In this document: piece after piece, positions 15,993 to 24,028 of the stretch | Numbering within the stretch: position 1 is the first letter of the stretch | Layout of the letters: each line of letters opens with the position of its first letter | From: FEN-680 sp036845225 | Lineage (GTDB): Bacteria > Actinomycetota > Geothermincolia > Fen-727 > Anoxymicrobiaceae | Assembly: GCA_036845225.1 (NCBI GenBank) | Contig: DAIUEJ010000027.1 | Span: 1-38,850 of the forward strand | DNA: 38,850 bases | Reading direction: 5' to 3' | The notes under the pieces: generated by a model | Seen by the model: only the letters and a program-made list of their open reading frames with translations | Database searches by the model: none | Told to the model about the DNA's origin: nothing | Program-made: the position numbers and the translations under genes

Positions 15993-16011
15993 CAAGTATA
16001 TCTACTTGAGT
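15993..16011 (+). promoter_or_regulatory. Second inverted repeat with HAIR half-site in dnaK leader
   Basis: CAAGTA (15993-15998) and TACTTG (16003-16008) form a perfect 6-bp inverted repeat with a four-base spacer. The right side continues into CTTGAGT (16005-16011), an exact HAIR half-site. It lies just after the predicted transcription start and could be a second regulator contact. Confidence 0.5.
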
Positions 16012-16039
16012 AAGTAAACAAAGCAAGGAGTGGTTGCAA

Positions 16040-17881
16040 ATGGCGAAAGTAATCGGAATCGACCTGGGGACGACCAACTCGTGCATGGCTGTCCTCGAGG
16101 GCGGAGAACCCACGGTCATCCCGAACACCGAAGGCGGGAGGACGACCCCGTCCGTCGTGGCATTCTCCAAAACGGGAGAGAGGTTGGTCGGTCAGGTCGC
16201 CAAGCGTCAGGCCATTACCAACCCGGAGCGCACGATTGCGTCCATCAAGCGAAAGATGGGCACGAACGAGAAGATAAAGATCGACGACCGTGAGTACACG
16301 CCGCCGGAGATCTCGGCGATGATACTCCAGAAGCTCAAGTCCGACGCCGAGGAGTACCTGGGCGAAAAGATCACCCAGGCGGTGATCACGACCCCTGCTT
16401 ACTTCGACGACAGCCAGCGGCAGGCGACCAAGGACGCGGGCCGCATAGCCGGCCTCGAGGTCCTGCGCATCATCAACGAGCCGACAGCGGCGGCCCTGGC
16501 GTACGGCCTCGACAAGGAGAACGAACAGACGATCCTGGTCTTCGACCTGGGCGGCGGCACGTTCGACGTCAGCATCCTCGAGATCGGTGGAGGAGTGTTC
16601 GAGGTCAAGGCTACCAGCGGTAACACGCACCTCGGCGGCGACGACTGGGACGAGCGCGTGATCGATTGGATGGCCGATGACTTCAAGGCCAAGACCGGCA
16701 TAGACCTTCGCAGCGACAAGATGGCGCTGCAGAGGCTGAAGGAAGCGGCTGAGAAAGCCAAGATGGAGCTTTCCACCACCACGTCGACCAGCATCAACCT
16801 GCCGTTCATCACGGCGACGCAGGAAGGGCCGCAGCATCTCGACGTGACGCTGTCGCGCTCCGACTTCAACAAGATGACGGCGGACCTGGTCGACAAGTGC
16901 GTTGGTCCTTTCAAGTCCGCGGTAAAAGACTCCGGCCTCGAGATCAAGGACATCGACCACGTTATCCTGGTCGGCGGCGCGACGCGCATGCCGGCGGTCC
17001 AGGACAAGGTCCGCGAGCTGACAGGCGGCAAGGAGCCGCACAAGGGCGTCAACCCTGACGAGGTCGTCGCGGTCGGCGCGGCGATCCAGGCGGGTGTCCT
17101 CAAGGGAGAGGTGAAAGACATCCTGCTCCTCGACGTGACCCCCCTCTCGCTGGGCATCGAGACCCTGGGTGGCGTGTTCACGAAGCTCATCGAGCGGAAC
17201 ACCACCATCCCGACGCGCAAGAGCGAGGTCTTCACGACCGCCGCCGACGGGCAGACCTCTGTGGAGGTACACGTCCTGCAGGGCGAGCGCGAGATGGCCG
17301 AGTACAACAAGACACTGGGAAGGTTCCACCTGGTGGGCATCCCGCCGGCGCCGAGGGGCATCCCGCAGGTCGAGGTCACGTTCGACATCGACGCCAACGG
17401 CATCGTGAACGTGAGCGCCAAGGACAGGGCGACCGGTAACGAGCAGAAGATCACCATCACTGCGACTTCCGGGCTGTCTGAAGACGAGATCAAGAAGATG
17501 CAGCGGGACGCGGAGGAACACGCGGACGACGACCACAGGCGCAGAGAAGAGGCCGAGACGCGCAACCGCGCTGACGAGGTCGTCTACACGACCGAGAAGT
17601 CGCTGCGCGAACTGGGCGACAAGGTCGACGCTTCAGAGAAAGCAAGCATCGAAGCCTCGCTCAATGAGGTCAAGGAAGCCCTCAAGGGCAGCGACACCCA
17701 GCTCATCAAGTCGACCATGGAGAGCCTCATCCAGGCTTCCCACAGGCTCGCGGAGCAGGTGTACGCGCAGACCGCGGGCACCGGTGACGGCCAGGCGCCG
17801 GGCGGACCGGACGGCGGGCAGTCATCCTCTGAGGAAGAGGTCATCGAGGCCGACTACGAAGTGGTCGACGAAGACAAGTAA
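16040..17881 (+). CDS. dnaK: Chaperone protein DnaK (Hsp70)
   Basis: A 613-residue ATP-dependent chaperone. The ATPase domain begins MAKVIGIDLGTTNSCMAV and includes VFDLGGGTFDVSILEIGGG and VILVGGATRMPAVQ. The linker DILLLDVTPLSLGIET is intact, the substrate-binding beta domain follows, and the helical lid ends in the acidic EADYEVVDEDK tail. It works with DnaJ and GrpE, encoded downstream. AAGGAG is nine bases before the ATG. The gene is transcribed from the HAIR-overlapped promoter at 15952-15981. A stem-loop sits just after its stop codon. Confidence 0.98.
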   Translation: MAKVIGIDLGTTNSCMAVLEGGEPTVIPNTEGGRTTPSVVAFSKTGERLVGQVAKRQAITNPERTIASIKRKMGTNEKIKIDDREYTPPEISAMILQKLKSDAEEYLGEKITQAVITTPAYFDDSQRQATKDAGRIAGLEVLRIINEPTAAALAYGLDKENEQTILVFDLGGGTFDVSILEIGGGVFEVKATSGNTHLGGDDWDERVIDWMADDFKAKTGIDLRSDKMALQRLKEAAEKAKMELSTTTSTSINLPFITATQEGPQHLDVTLSRSDFNKMTADLVDKCVGPFKSAVKDSGLEIKDIDHVILVGGATRMPAVQDKVRELTGGKEPHKGVNPDEVVAVGAAIQAGVLKGEVKDILLLDVTPLSLGIETLGGVFTKLIERNTTIPTRKSEVFTTAADGQTSVEVHVLQGEREMAEYNKTLGRFHLVGIPPAPRGIPQVEVTFDIDANGIVNVSAKDRATGNEQKITITATSGLSEDEIKKMQRDAEEHADDDHRRREEAETRNRADEVVYTTEKSLRELGDKVDASEKASIEASLNEVKEALKGSDTQLIKSTMESLIQASHRLAEQVYAQTAGTGDGQAPGGPDGGQSSSEEEVIEADYEVVDEDK

Positions 17882-17897
17882 ACTGATAACGAGCGGA

Positions 17898-17929
17898 GCG
17901 GCGGCTCATGGCCGCCGCCCGCCTCTTTT
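17898..17929 (+). terminator. Stem-loop after dnaK
   Basis: GCGGCGGC (17898-17905) pairs perfectly with GCCGCCGC (17911-17918) around TCATG, and CCGCCTCTTTTC follows. It lies 17 bases after the dnaK stop, inside the operon. It could be a partial terminator or a 3'-end stabiliser that raises DnaK over the downstream proteins. Confidence 0.6.
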
Positions 17930-17954
17930 CCCTACGGCATGGGAGGTTAGCCAG

Positions 17955-18425
17955 ATGGCGATCGTGAGATGGGACCCGTTCGATGCTTTCCTGGGAGCAC
18001 AGCAGGACCTCAACCGGATGTTCCGGCGCAGCTGGCTGGGCGACCAGGGCGAGGAGACAGGACCAGCCGAAGGCGGCAAGTGGGCGCCGGCAATCGATAT
18101 CTACGAGACCGGGGACTCACTTGTAGTCGAGGCCGAGCTCCCCGGCATCGACCCTGAGGACATCGACGTGACCGTGGACGACGGGGTGCTGACCCTCAGG
18201 GGCGAGCGGAAGCACGAAAGAGAAGTCACGGAGGAGAACTACCACCGCGTAGAGCGCGCGTGGGGGTCCTTCCAGAGATCGATCAGGCTTCCCTCGGACG
18301 CGGAGTCGGACAAAGTCAAAGCGAGCTACGAGTCAGGGGTGCTCAAGGTGACCGTCCCCAAGACCGAGCCGCCGAAACCGAGGAGCGTCACCATCGCGGT
18401 CGAGACCGCCGAAGAGCAGAAATAA
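17955..18425 (+). CDS. Small heat-shock protein, Hsp20/alpha-crystallin family
   Basis: A 156-residue holdase chaperone. The N-terminus is short (MAIVRWDPFDAFLGAQQDLN), the alpha-crystallin domain spans about residues 48-145 (PAIDIYETGDSLVVEAELPG through SYESGVLKVTVPKTE), and a short tail follows. The conserved GVLKVTVPK near the end of the domain is present. The start ATG has GGGAGG eight bases upstream. It lies between dnaK and grpE, flanked by stem-loops on each side, so its expression may be partly uncoupled from both. Confidence 0.95.
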   Translation: MAIVRWDPFDAFLGAQQDLNRMFRRSWLGDQGEETGPAEGGKWAPAIDIYETGDSLVVEAELPGIDPEDIDVTVDDGVLTLRGERKHEREVTEENYHRVERAWGSFQRSIRLPSDAESDKVKASYESGVLKVTVPKTEPPKPRSVTIAVETAEEQK

Positions 18426-18446
18426 CACCTTTGCGCGTGGCAGTGA

Positions 18447-18483
18447 GCTCAAGCGGCGGGAGTTGTTCCCGCCGCGAGCTTTT
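18447..18483 (+). terminator. Stem-loop with U-run between hsp20 and grpE
   Basis: GCTC-AA-GCGGCGGGA (18447-18461) pairs with TCCCGCCGC-GAGC (18467-18479) around GTTGT, and TTTT follows. It has the form of an intrinsic terminator about 20 bases after hsp20. Read-through must occur if grpE, dnaJ and hspR use the upstream promoter. Confidence 0.7.
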
Positions 18484-18526
18484 GGAACATGGAACCCCCT
18501 GAACAGAAAGGTTTAGAGGTGGAGAG

Positions 18527-19150
18527 ATGAGCGAGGAGAAGGGGCCGAAAGACCCGGCCCGCCAGAGCACCAGAAAGAAGACCGGAGGGCCCGTTCCCGA
18601 TGAAGAGGAGATCGAGGTCATCGAGGGCGGGAGAGACGCTGATGATACGGAAGCCGTCGAGGTCGAGCCCGAGGAGAGGATCCACTCGCTGGACGCGGAG
18701 GTCGACGAGCTGGCCGACCAGAACGCGGTGTTGCTGGACAGCCTCAAGAGGCTGAAGGCTGATTTTGACAACTACAGGAAGAGGATGCTCAAGGAGCAGA
18801 CCCGCATCCTCGAGACTGCTGAGGCCGACCTGGTCAAGAAGCTGCTTCCCGTGATAGACAACCTCGAGCGCGCGCTGGACAGCGCCGAGGAGGAAGAGTC
18901 GAAAGGCCTGCTGGGCGGGGTGTCGATGGTCCGGGAGTTGATGCTCGACGTGCTCACCAGGGAAGGTCTGGAAGTGATCGACCCGACTGGCGAGCCGTTC
19001 GACCCCGAGCACCATGAGGCGATGATGGTGGTCGAGACATCCGAGTGTCCTGAGGACATTGTGGTCGGCGTGGTCCAGAAAGGATACCGCTTCAGGGGGG
19101 TCCTTCTGAGGCCCGCGATGGTGCGCGTGTCCTGCCCGGTGAGCAGCTGA
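18527..19150 (+). CDS. grpE: Nucleotide exchange factor GrpE
   Basis: A 207-residue co-chaperone that releases ADP from DnaK. The first about 60 residues are acidic and disordered. A long coiled-coil helix follows (LDAEVDELADQNAVLLDSLK, then LKADFDNYRKRM), then the four-helix region and the C-terminal beta-wing (VIDPTGEPFDPEHHEAMMVV, then GYRFRGVLLRPAMVRV). This is the standard layout. The ATG at 18527 is preceded by GGTGGAGAG. It stands between hsp20 and dnaJ in the heat-shock operon. Confidence 0.96.
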   Translation: MSEEKGPKDPARQSTRKKTGGPVPDEEEIEVIEGGRDADDTEAVEVEPEERIHSLDAEVDELADQNAVLLDSLKRLKADFDNYRKRMLKEQTRILETAEADLVKKLLPVIDNLERALDSAEEEESKGLLGGVSMVRELMLDVLTREGLEVIDPTGEPFDPEHHEAMMVVETSECPEDIVVGVVQKGYRFRGVLLRPAMVRVSCPVSS

Positions 19151-19210
19151 GCGCCACGCACTCCCCCATGAGTAAGAAACACTGGCGCGAAAGACCGGAT
19201 GTGATACCAG

Positions 19211-20356
19211 TTGAACGGTAAGGACTATTACAAGACCCTGAGCGTTTCGAAAGAAGCGTCCAAGGACGAGATAAAGAAGGCGTACCGGAAGCTCGCCCAC
19301 CAGTACCACCCCGACAAGAACCCCAACAACAAAGAAGCCGAGGACCGCTTCAAGGAGATCGCCGAGGCTTACGAGGTGCTGGCGGACGAGAAGAAGCGGC
19401 AGGACTACGATTCGGGGAGACTGTATGGGGCCCAGGGAGGCTACGGGCCGGGGCCGGGCGCCGGTGCCTGGCAAGGGCGCCAGGGGTTCGGAGGCGGGTT
19501 CGGCGGCGGCGGCCCACAGGGTTTCGGTTTCGAGGGCGACCTCGGAGACCTCGGCGACATCTTCAACCTCTTCGGCGGCGGGGGAGGCGCGACAAGCAGC
19601 CGCGGCCGGCGCGGCCAGCGCGGTTCAGACGTGGAGGTCACGGTGAACATGTCTTTTGACGACGCGCTGAAGGGCGCCTACGTCCCGGTCACCATGACGC
19701 GGAACCAGGCCTGTGCGACCTGCAAGGGGCTCGGCTCGGCGCCAGGCACTCTGCCTCAGACATGCCCGACCTGCGGAGGCCGCGGCTCGGTCGCCGAGAG
19801 CCAGGGATTGTTCGGGCTGAGCCGTCCCTGCCCGGCCTGCATGGGGAGGGGCCAGATCATCGCCAACCCGTGCCCGACCTGCCAGGGGGCAGGCTTCGTC
19901 AGAAGCCCCAGGAAGACCAGGGTCCACATCCCGGCGGGAGTCGCTGACAGTTCGCGCATCCGCTTCAAGGGCAAGGGCGAGCCAGGGGCCGGCGGCGGCC
20001 CCGCGGGCGACCTCTATGTGGTCACCAAGGTGGACAAGCACGCCTACCTCGGCAGGCGCGACTCGGACATCACTCTCGACCTGCCTGTCACTTTCTCGGA
20101 GGCCGCACTGGGGACGCAGGTCGAGGTCCCTACGATTGACGGAAAGGTGAAGCTGAAGATACCGGCCGGCACCCAGAGCGGGCGCACTTTCAGGATGAAG
20201 GGAAAAGGCGCCCCCCGGCTGAAAGGCAAAGGACACGGCGACATGCTGGTGACAGTGCGGATCGCCGTACCAAAGAAGATGGACGAGAATGAGCGCGAGG
20301 TCATAGAGAAGCTGGGCGAGCTCGAGCCCAAAGACCTGCGCGCCCACCTCAAGTGA
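19211..20356 (+). CDS. dnaJ: Chaperone protein DnaJ (Hsp40, type I)
   Basis: A 381-residue co-chaperone that delivers substrates to DnaK and stimulates its ATPase. The J domain (residues 4-70) carries the HPD motif at 33-35. A Gly/Phe-rich linker spans about 75-125. Four zinc-finger repeats from about residue 168 to 224 read CATCKGLG, CPTCGGRG, CPACMGRG and CPTCQGAG. The C-terminal substrate-binding domains follow. The start must be TTG at 19211, because an in-frame TGA sits at 19202-19204; its Shine-Dalgarno is weak. hspR starts within 20 bases of the stop. Confidence 0.96.
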   Translation: MNGKDYYKTLSVSKEASKDEIKKAYRKLAHQYHPDKNPNNKEAEDRFKEIAEAYEVLADEKKRQDYDSGRLYGAQGGYGPGPGAGAWQGRQGFGGGFGGGGPQGFGFEGDLGDLGDIFNLFGGGGGATSSRGRRGQRGSDVEVTVNMSFDDALKGAYVPVTMTRNQACATCKGLGSAPGTLPQTCPTCGGRGSVAESQGLFGLSRPCPACMGRGQIIANPCPTCQGAGFVRSPRKTRVHIPAGVADSSRIRFKGKGEPGAGGGPAGDLYVVTKVDKHAYLGRRDSDITLDLPVTFSEAALGTQVEVPTIDGKVKLKIPAGTQSGRTFRMKGKGAPRLKGKGHGDMLVTVRIAVPKKMDENEREVIEKLGELEPKDLRAHLK

Positions 20357-20375
20357 CGTGTCAGGTGAGGAAATG

Positions 20376-20768
20376 ATGGAGAAGGACGAGAACCAAGGGT
20401 TGTATATCATCAGCATCGCGGCGAGGCTTGCCGAAGTACACCCACAGACCCTGCGGATGTATGAGCGCAAAGGGCTGCTGTGCCCGGAGCGGACAGGCAA
20501 CAGGCGGCGCTATTCCGACGCGGACATCAACCGCTTGCGCCGTATCCAGGAGCTGACGCACCAGGGGCTCAACCTCTCCGGGGTCGCCCGCGTCCTCGCG
20601 ATGGAAGAGGAGATCTGCACGCTGCGCGACCAGATGGCCAGCATGGAGGCCGAGATGGAAGAGGCGCACAGGCGGATGATGCAGGAGGTCCGTGAGGTCA
20701 AGCGCCACGTGGCCCTCCGCATCAAGCCGCCGACCAGCCTCGTATCGCGACGCAAGGGCAGCAAGTAG
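20376..20768 (+). CDS. hspR: Heat-shock repressor HspR (MerR family)
   Basis: A protein of about 130 residues. The N-terminal MerR-type winged helix is clear (YIISIAARLAEVHPQTLRMY, then ERKGLLCPERTGNRRRYSDA), followed by a coiled coil (LRDQMASMEAEMEEAHRRMM). HspR binds HAIR elements, uses DnaK as co-repressor in Streptomyces, and closes the dnaK operon there as here. A HAIR-like site covers the dnaK promoter at 15952-15972, so autoregulation is likely. GGTGAGG lies five bases before the ATG at 20376; an ATG three bases earlier and a GTG at 20358 are alternatives. Confidence 0.93.
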   Translation: MEKDENQGLYIISIAARLAEVHPQTLRMYERKGLLCPERTGNRRRYSDADINRLRRIQELTHQGLNLSGVARVLAMEEEICTLRDQMASMEAEMEEAHRRMMQEVREVKRHVALRIKPPTSLVSRRKGSK

Positions 20769-20858
20769 ACACCGCAGGCGCGCTGGAGGCAGCTCGCGAC
20801 GAGCAGTAGTACAGCCGCTTCAGTCTTGACCGTGGGCAGCTCTGCCTGCAAATCCGGC

Positions 20859-20864
20859 TATAAT
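20859..20864 (+). promoter_or_regulatory. Candidate -10 box upstream of FAD dehydrogenase
   Basis: A perfect TATAAT lies 52 bases before the start of the FAD-dependent dehydrogenase. The only -35-like TTGACC (20826-20831) is 27 bases away, too far, so the promoter is tentative. Confidence 0.35.
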
Positions 20865-20915
20865 AGGACCGTTGTCCGCACGCGTCCAGACATTATGGAG
20901 GACAGGTAGAGCAGC

Positions 20916-22301
20916 ATGCCAAGGACTTACGACGTGATAATCGTGGGGGCCGGCCCCGCAGGTATATTCTGCGCGCTCGAACTCACCCGCAACTCGGACC
21001 TCAAGGTCCTCCTCCTCGACAAGGGGGAGAGCCTCGAGCACCGGAGATGCCCATCGCCTAACGGCCAGTGCCGCAGGTGCCAGCCGTGCTCCACGCTCAG
21101 CGGGTGGGGTGGCGCGGGCGCCTTCAGCGACGGCAAGCTGACCCTCTCGAGCAAGATCGGGGGATGGCTCTCGGACCTCGTCCCCGAGAAGAAGGTCTCC
21201 AAGCTCATCGAGAAAGTCGATTCGACCTACCTGGAGTTCGGGGCGCCGACGCAGACCTTCGGCGACGACGACGAGAAGATCAGCGAGATCGCCCGCAACG
21301 CGATCAAGTCCGACCTGGTATTGATACCCGCGCGCGTGCGCCACATGGGAACGGAAGTCTGTCCCGTCGTGCTGGGTAACATGTACGACGCGCTGAAGGA
21401 CCGGGTCGACATCCAGTGCAAGACCATGGTCGAGACCGTGCGGGTGAAGGACGGCGCCGTCGTCGGCATCGACACGCGCGCCGACAACCGTATCGACTGC
21501 AAGTACCTGGTGGTCGCGCCGGGGCGAAGCGGCGCGGAGTGGTTCGACGGCATAGCCGACCAGCTCTCTCTGTCGCGCAACAGCAATATGGTGGACATCG
21601 GTGTTCGCGTCGAAGTGCCCGCGGTGGTGATGGCGCCCCTGACCGACGAGCTCTACGAGCCCAAGCTGATCTACTATTCCAAGGCTTCCGAGGACAGGGT
21701 CCGCACTTTCTGCATGAACCCTTCCGGAGAAGTCATCAAGGAGTACTACGACGAGGTGCTGACCGTGAACGGCCACTCCTACCTCGAGAAGAAGACGGAC
21801 AACACCAACTTCGCGCTACTGGTGGACAAGCGTTTCACCGAGCCGTTCCACGAGCCCATCGCATACGGCAAGTATATTGCGCAGCTCGCCAACCTCCTGG
21901 GAGACGGGATACTGGTGCAGCGCGTCGGCGACCTCCTGGTCGGGCGCCGCTCGAACCCGAAAAGGATATCCCGCAGCACGGTCGTGCCGACTCTCTCCGA
22001 GGCGACCCCGGGGGACCTGAGCCTGGTGCTGCCGTTCCGCTATCTCTCTGACATCCTCGAGATGCTCGCCGCCATTGACACGTTGACGCCCGGCGTCTAC
22101 TCCCGCAACACCCTGCTCTACGGGGTTGAGGTGAAGTTCTACAGCTCCAGGCTCAAAGTTACCGGCGCGCTCGAGAGCCAGGTCAAGAACATGTTCGGGG
22201 CTGGAGACGGTGTCGGGATCACGCGGGGATTGGTCCAGGCGTCGGCCTCGGGGCTGCTCGTCGCGGACTCCATTTTGAAGCGAGAGAAAAAGGTCGGGTA
22301 G
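20916..22301 (+). CDS. Uncharacterised FAD-dependent dehydrogenase (COG2509 type)
   Basis: A 461-residue flavoprotein. The N-terminal FAD motif is VIIVGAGPAGIFCALEL. A cysteine-rich insertion follows at residues 45-58 (CX6CX2CX2C in RRCPSPNGQCRRCQPC), suited to a metal or Fe-S site, and is followed by STLSGWGGAGAFSDGKLTLS, the hallmark of this family. The C-terminal FAD motif FGAGDGVGITRGLVQA is intact. Substrate and partner are unknown. It is a stand-alone gene between hspR and a palindrome-rich gap ahead of purA. Confidence 0.85.
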   Translation: MPRTYDVIIVGAGPAGIFCALELTRNSDLKVLLLDKGESLEHRRCPSPNGQCRRCQPCSTLSGWGGAGAFSDGKLTLSSKIGGWLSDLVPEKKVSKLIEKVDSTYLEFGAPTQTFGDDDEKISEIARNAIKSDLVLIPARVRHMGTEVCPVVLGNMYDALKDRVDIQCKTMVETVRVKDGAVVGIDTRADNRIDCKYLVVAPGRSGAEWFDGIADQLSLSRNSNMVDIGVRVEVPAVVMAPLTDELYEPKLIYYSKASEDRVRTFCMNPSGEVIKEYYDEVLTVNGHSYLEKKTDNTNFALLVDKRFTEPFHEPIAYGKYIAQLANLLGDGILVQRVGDLLVGRRSNPKRISRSTVVPTLSEATPGDLSLVLPFRYLSDILEMLAAIDTLTPGVYSRNTLLYGVEVKFYSSRLKVTGALESQVKNMFGAGDGVGITRGLVQASASGLLVADSILKREKKVG

Positions 22302-22326
22302 ATCGGATTTTTTAGGCGCCAATGCT

Positions 22327-22494
22327 CCCTCTCCCCTTGGGGGAGAGGGTTGGGGTGACGGGTATCGGGTCGGAAGTAGCACAGCGGTGTTGCATTTCTT
22401 CGAAGCGCAACGCCGCTGCAAATTTTGAAGTGCTAACGCACTGTGTGGCCGGAATAAATTCCGCCCAATGCTGGGGCAGGCTAAAGCCTGCCCC
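22327..22494. repeat. Cluster of four REP-like palindromes before purA
   Basis: Four hairpins lie in a row: CCCTCTCCCC/GGGGAGAGGG at 22327-22349; a 12-bp stem CAGCGGTGTTGC with GCAACGCCGCTG at 22382-22418 (one G-U pair); CGGAAT-AA-ATTCCG near 22449-22462; and a perfect 10-bp GGGGCAGGCT-AA-AGCCTGCCCC at 22473-22494. They look like dispersed intergenic repeats, and they fill the 235-base gap, in which no gene is seen. Confidence 0.75.
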
Positions 22495-22536
22495 ATGATA
22501 TAGTATGGTGGTCTTCAGGCTGGAAACAGGAACGGG

Positions 22537-23889
22537 GTGTTGTCCGTGCCCGGCACGGTGGTCCTTGGCGCACAGTGGGGCGATGAGGGAAAAGGGAAGA
22601 TAACCGACCTTATGGCCGACCGGATGGACCTCGTCGTCCGGTTTGCCGGCGGCAACAACGCGGGCCACACCGTGGTCTGCGGCGAGGACGAGTTCAAGCT
22701 CCACCTGATGCCTTCCGGCATCCTCTACCCGCACATCACGACAGTCATCGGCAACGGCGTGGTGGTGAACCCCAAGGTCCTGCTCGAGGAGATGGACGGG
22801 CTCCATGCGAGGGGCATCTCCTGCGGCAAACTCCGCATCAGTTGTAATGCCCACCTGGTCATGCCTTATCACCTCGCATTCGACCACCTCGGAGAGGTGA
22901 GCCTCGGCAGCGCCAAGCTCGGCACCACGCACCGGGGGATCGGGCCCGCGTACGCGGACAAGGCCGACCGCATGGGCATGCGCATGCAGGACCTCCTGGA
23001 CGAAAAGATTTTCAAGGCGAAGCTCGAGGTGTCGCTCGAGCGCAAGAACGCCATACTCACCAAGGCGTTCGGCCAGGAGCCGTTCGACGTCGGTGAGATA
23101 CTGGCCGAGTACATGGCGTACGCCCAGAGGCTGGCGCCTCACATCGCAGACACCTCCCTGCTCATCTACGAGGCGCTCGAAGAAGGCAAGAAGGTGCTGT
23201 TCGAGGGCGCGCAGGGGACGCTCCTCGACCTCGACCACGGGACTTATCCTTTCGTGACCTCCTCTTCTCCTACCGTCGGCGGGGTCTTCACCGGAACGGG
23301 CGTAGGTCCGAGTCACATCGAGAAGGTGATCGGAGTCGCCAAGGCGTACGCGACCAGAGTGGGCTACGGGCCGTTCCCCACAGAACAGACCAACGAGATT
23401 GGCGACACCCTGGGCGCCAAGGGCGTAGAGTTCGGCACGACCACCGGGCGCAAGAGGCGCTGCGGGTGGCTGGACATGGTCCTGCTGCGGTACGCCGCCA
23501 GGGTCAACAGCCTCACCGGGATAGCGCTGACCAAGCTGGACGTGCTGTCCGGGTTCGACCGGCTGAAGGTCTGCGTGGGCTACTCGTACCAGGGAAAGAT
23601 CTACCACGAGTTCCCCCCGCACCAGACGATCTTCCACAAGTGCGAGCCGGAGTACCTCGATCTCCCGGGTTGGCAGGTGGACATCTCGGGGGTGACCGAG
23701 CGGGCCGAGTTGCCGGAAGCCGCGCGCAAGTACGTGGAGTTCATCGAGCAGGGCACCGGCGTCCCGGCCGAGATAATCTCGGTCGGCCCCAAGAGGACGC
23801 AGACGATACTCACCCGCGAGGAGTACAAGAGCCCCATCGAGGAAGGGCCTTACCTCTACCGCGAGGACTTCGACGCTCAGGATAAGTGA
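22537..23889 (+). CDS. purA: Adenylosuccinate synthetase
   Basis: PurA joins IMP and aspartate using GTP, the first committed step to AMP. About 450 residues, slightly longer than the usual 425-430. The P-loop-like GDEGKGK motif is in GAQWGDEGKGKITDL near residue 12. FAGGNNAGHTVV, THRGIGPAYADK, FEGAQGTLLDLDHGTYPFVT and TTGRKRRCGW are all present, and IALTKLDVL marks the guanine site. The start is taken as GTG at 22537; a GTG three codons later is possible. It precedes the other pur genes on the same strand. Confidence 0.97.
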   Translation: MLSVPGTVVLGAQWGDEGKGKITDLMADRMDLVVRFAGGNNAGHTVVCGEDEFKLHLMPSGILYPHITTVIGNGVVVNPKVLLEEMDGLHARGISCGKLRISCNAHLVMPYHLAFDHLGEVSLGSAKLGTTHRGIGPAYADKADRMGMRMQDLLDEKIFKAKLEVSLERKNAILTKAFGQEPFDVGEILAEYMAYAQRLAPHIADTSLLIYEALEEGKKVLFEGAQGTLLDLDHGTYPFVTSSSPTVGGVFTGTGVGPSHIEKVIGVAKAYATRVGYGPFPTEQTNEIGDTLGAKGVEFGTTTGRKRRCGWLDMVLLRYAARVNSLTGIALTKLDVLSGFDRLKVCVGYSYQGKIYHEFPPHQTIFHKCEPEYLDLPGWQVDISGVTERAELPEAARKYVEFIEQGTGVPAEIISVGPKRTQTILTREEYKSPIEEGPYLYREDFDAQDK

Positions 23890-23890
23890 C

Positions 23891-24006
23891 ACGCCGAAGG
23901 TGCATCATCGGAACGACGCACCATCGGCGTAAATGTAGAGGTGCCAATGCACCGTCGGGTCAGGATAAATCCTGCCCCATGCGCCGTGTGGTCAGGATAA
24001 ATCCTG
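23891..24006. repeat. Palindromic repeats between purA and purD
   Basis: A hairpin at 23891-23930 (ACGCCGA and GGTGC pairing with GCACC and TCGGCGT) is followed by two copies of CAGGAT-AA-ATCCTG at 23961-23974 and 23993-24006. The latter share the arm-AA-arm design of the palindrome at 22473-22494, so both intergenic gaps carry the same repeat family. Confidence 0.75.
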
Positions 24007-24028
24007 CCCAATTGGATAGGAGACACAA

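Noticed and set aside
15968..17536. Long minus-strand frames opposite dnaK
   Set aside because: Complete shadow of the strongly conserved dnaK sequence.
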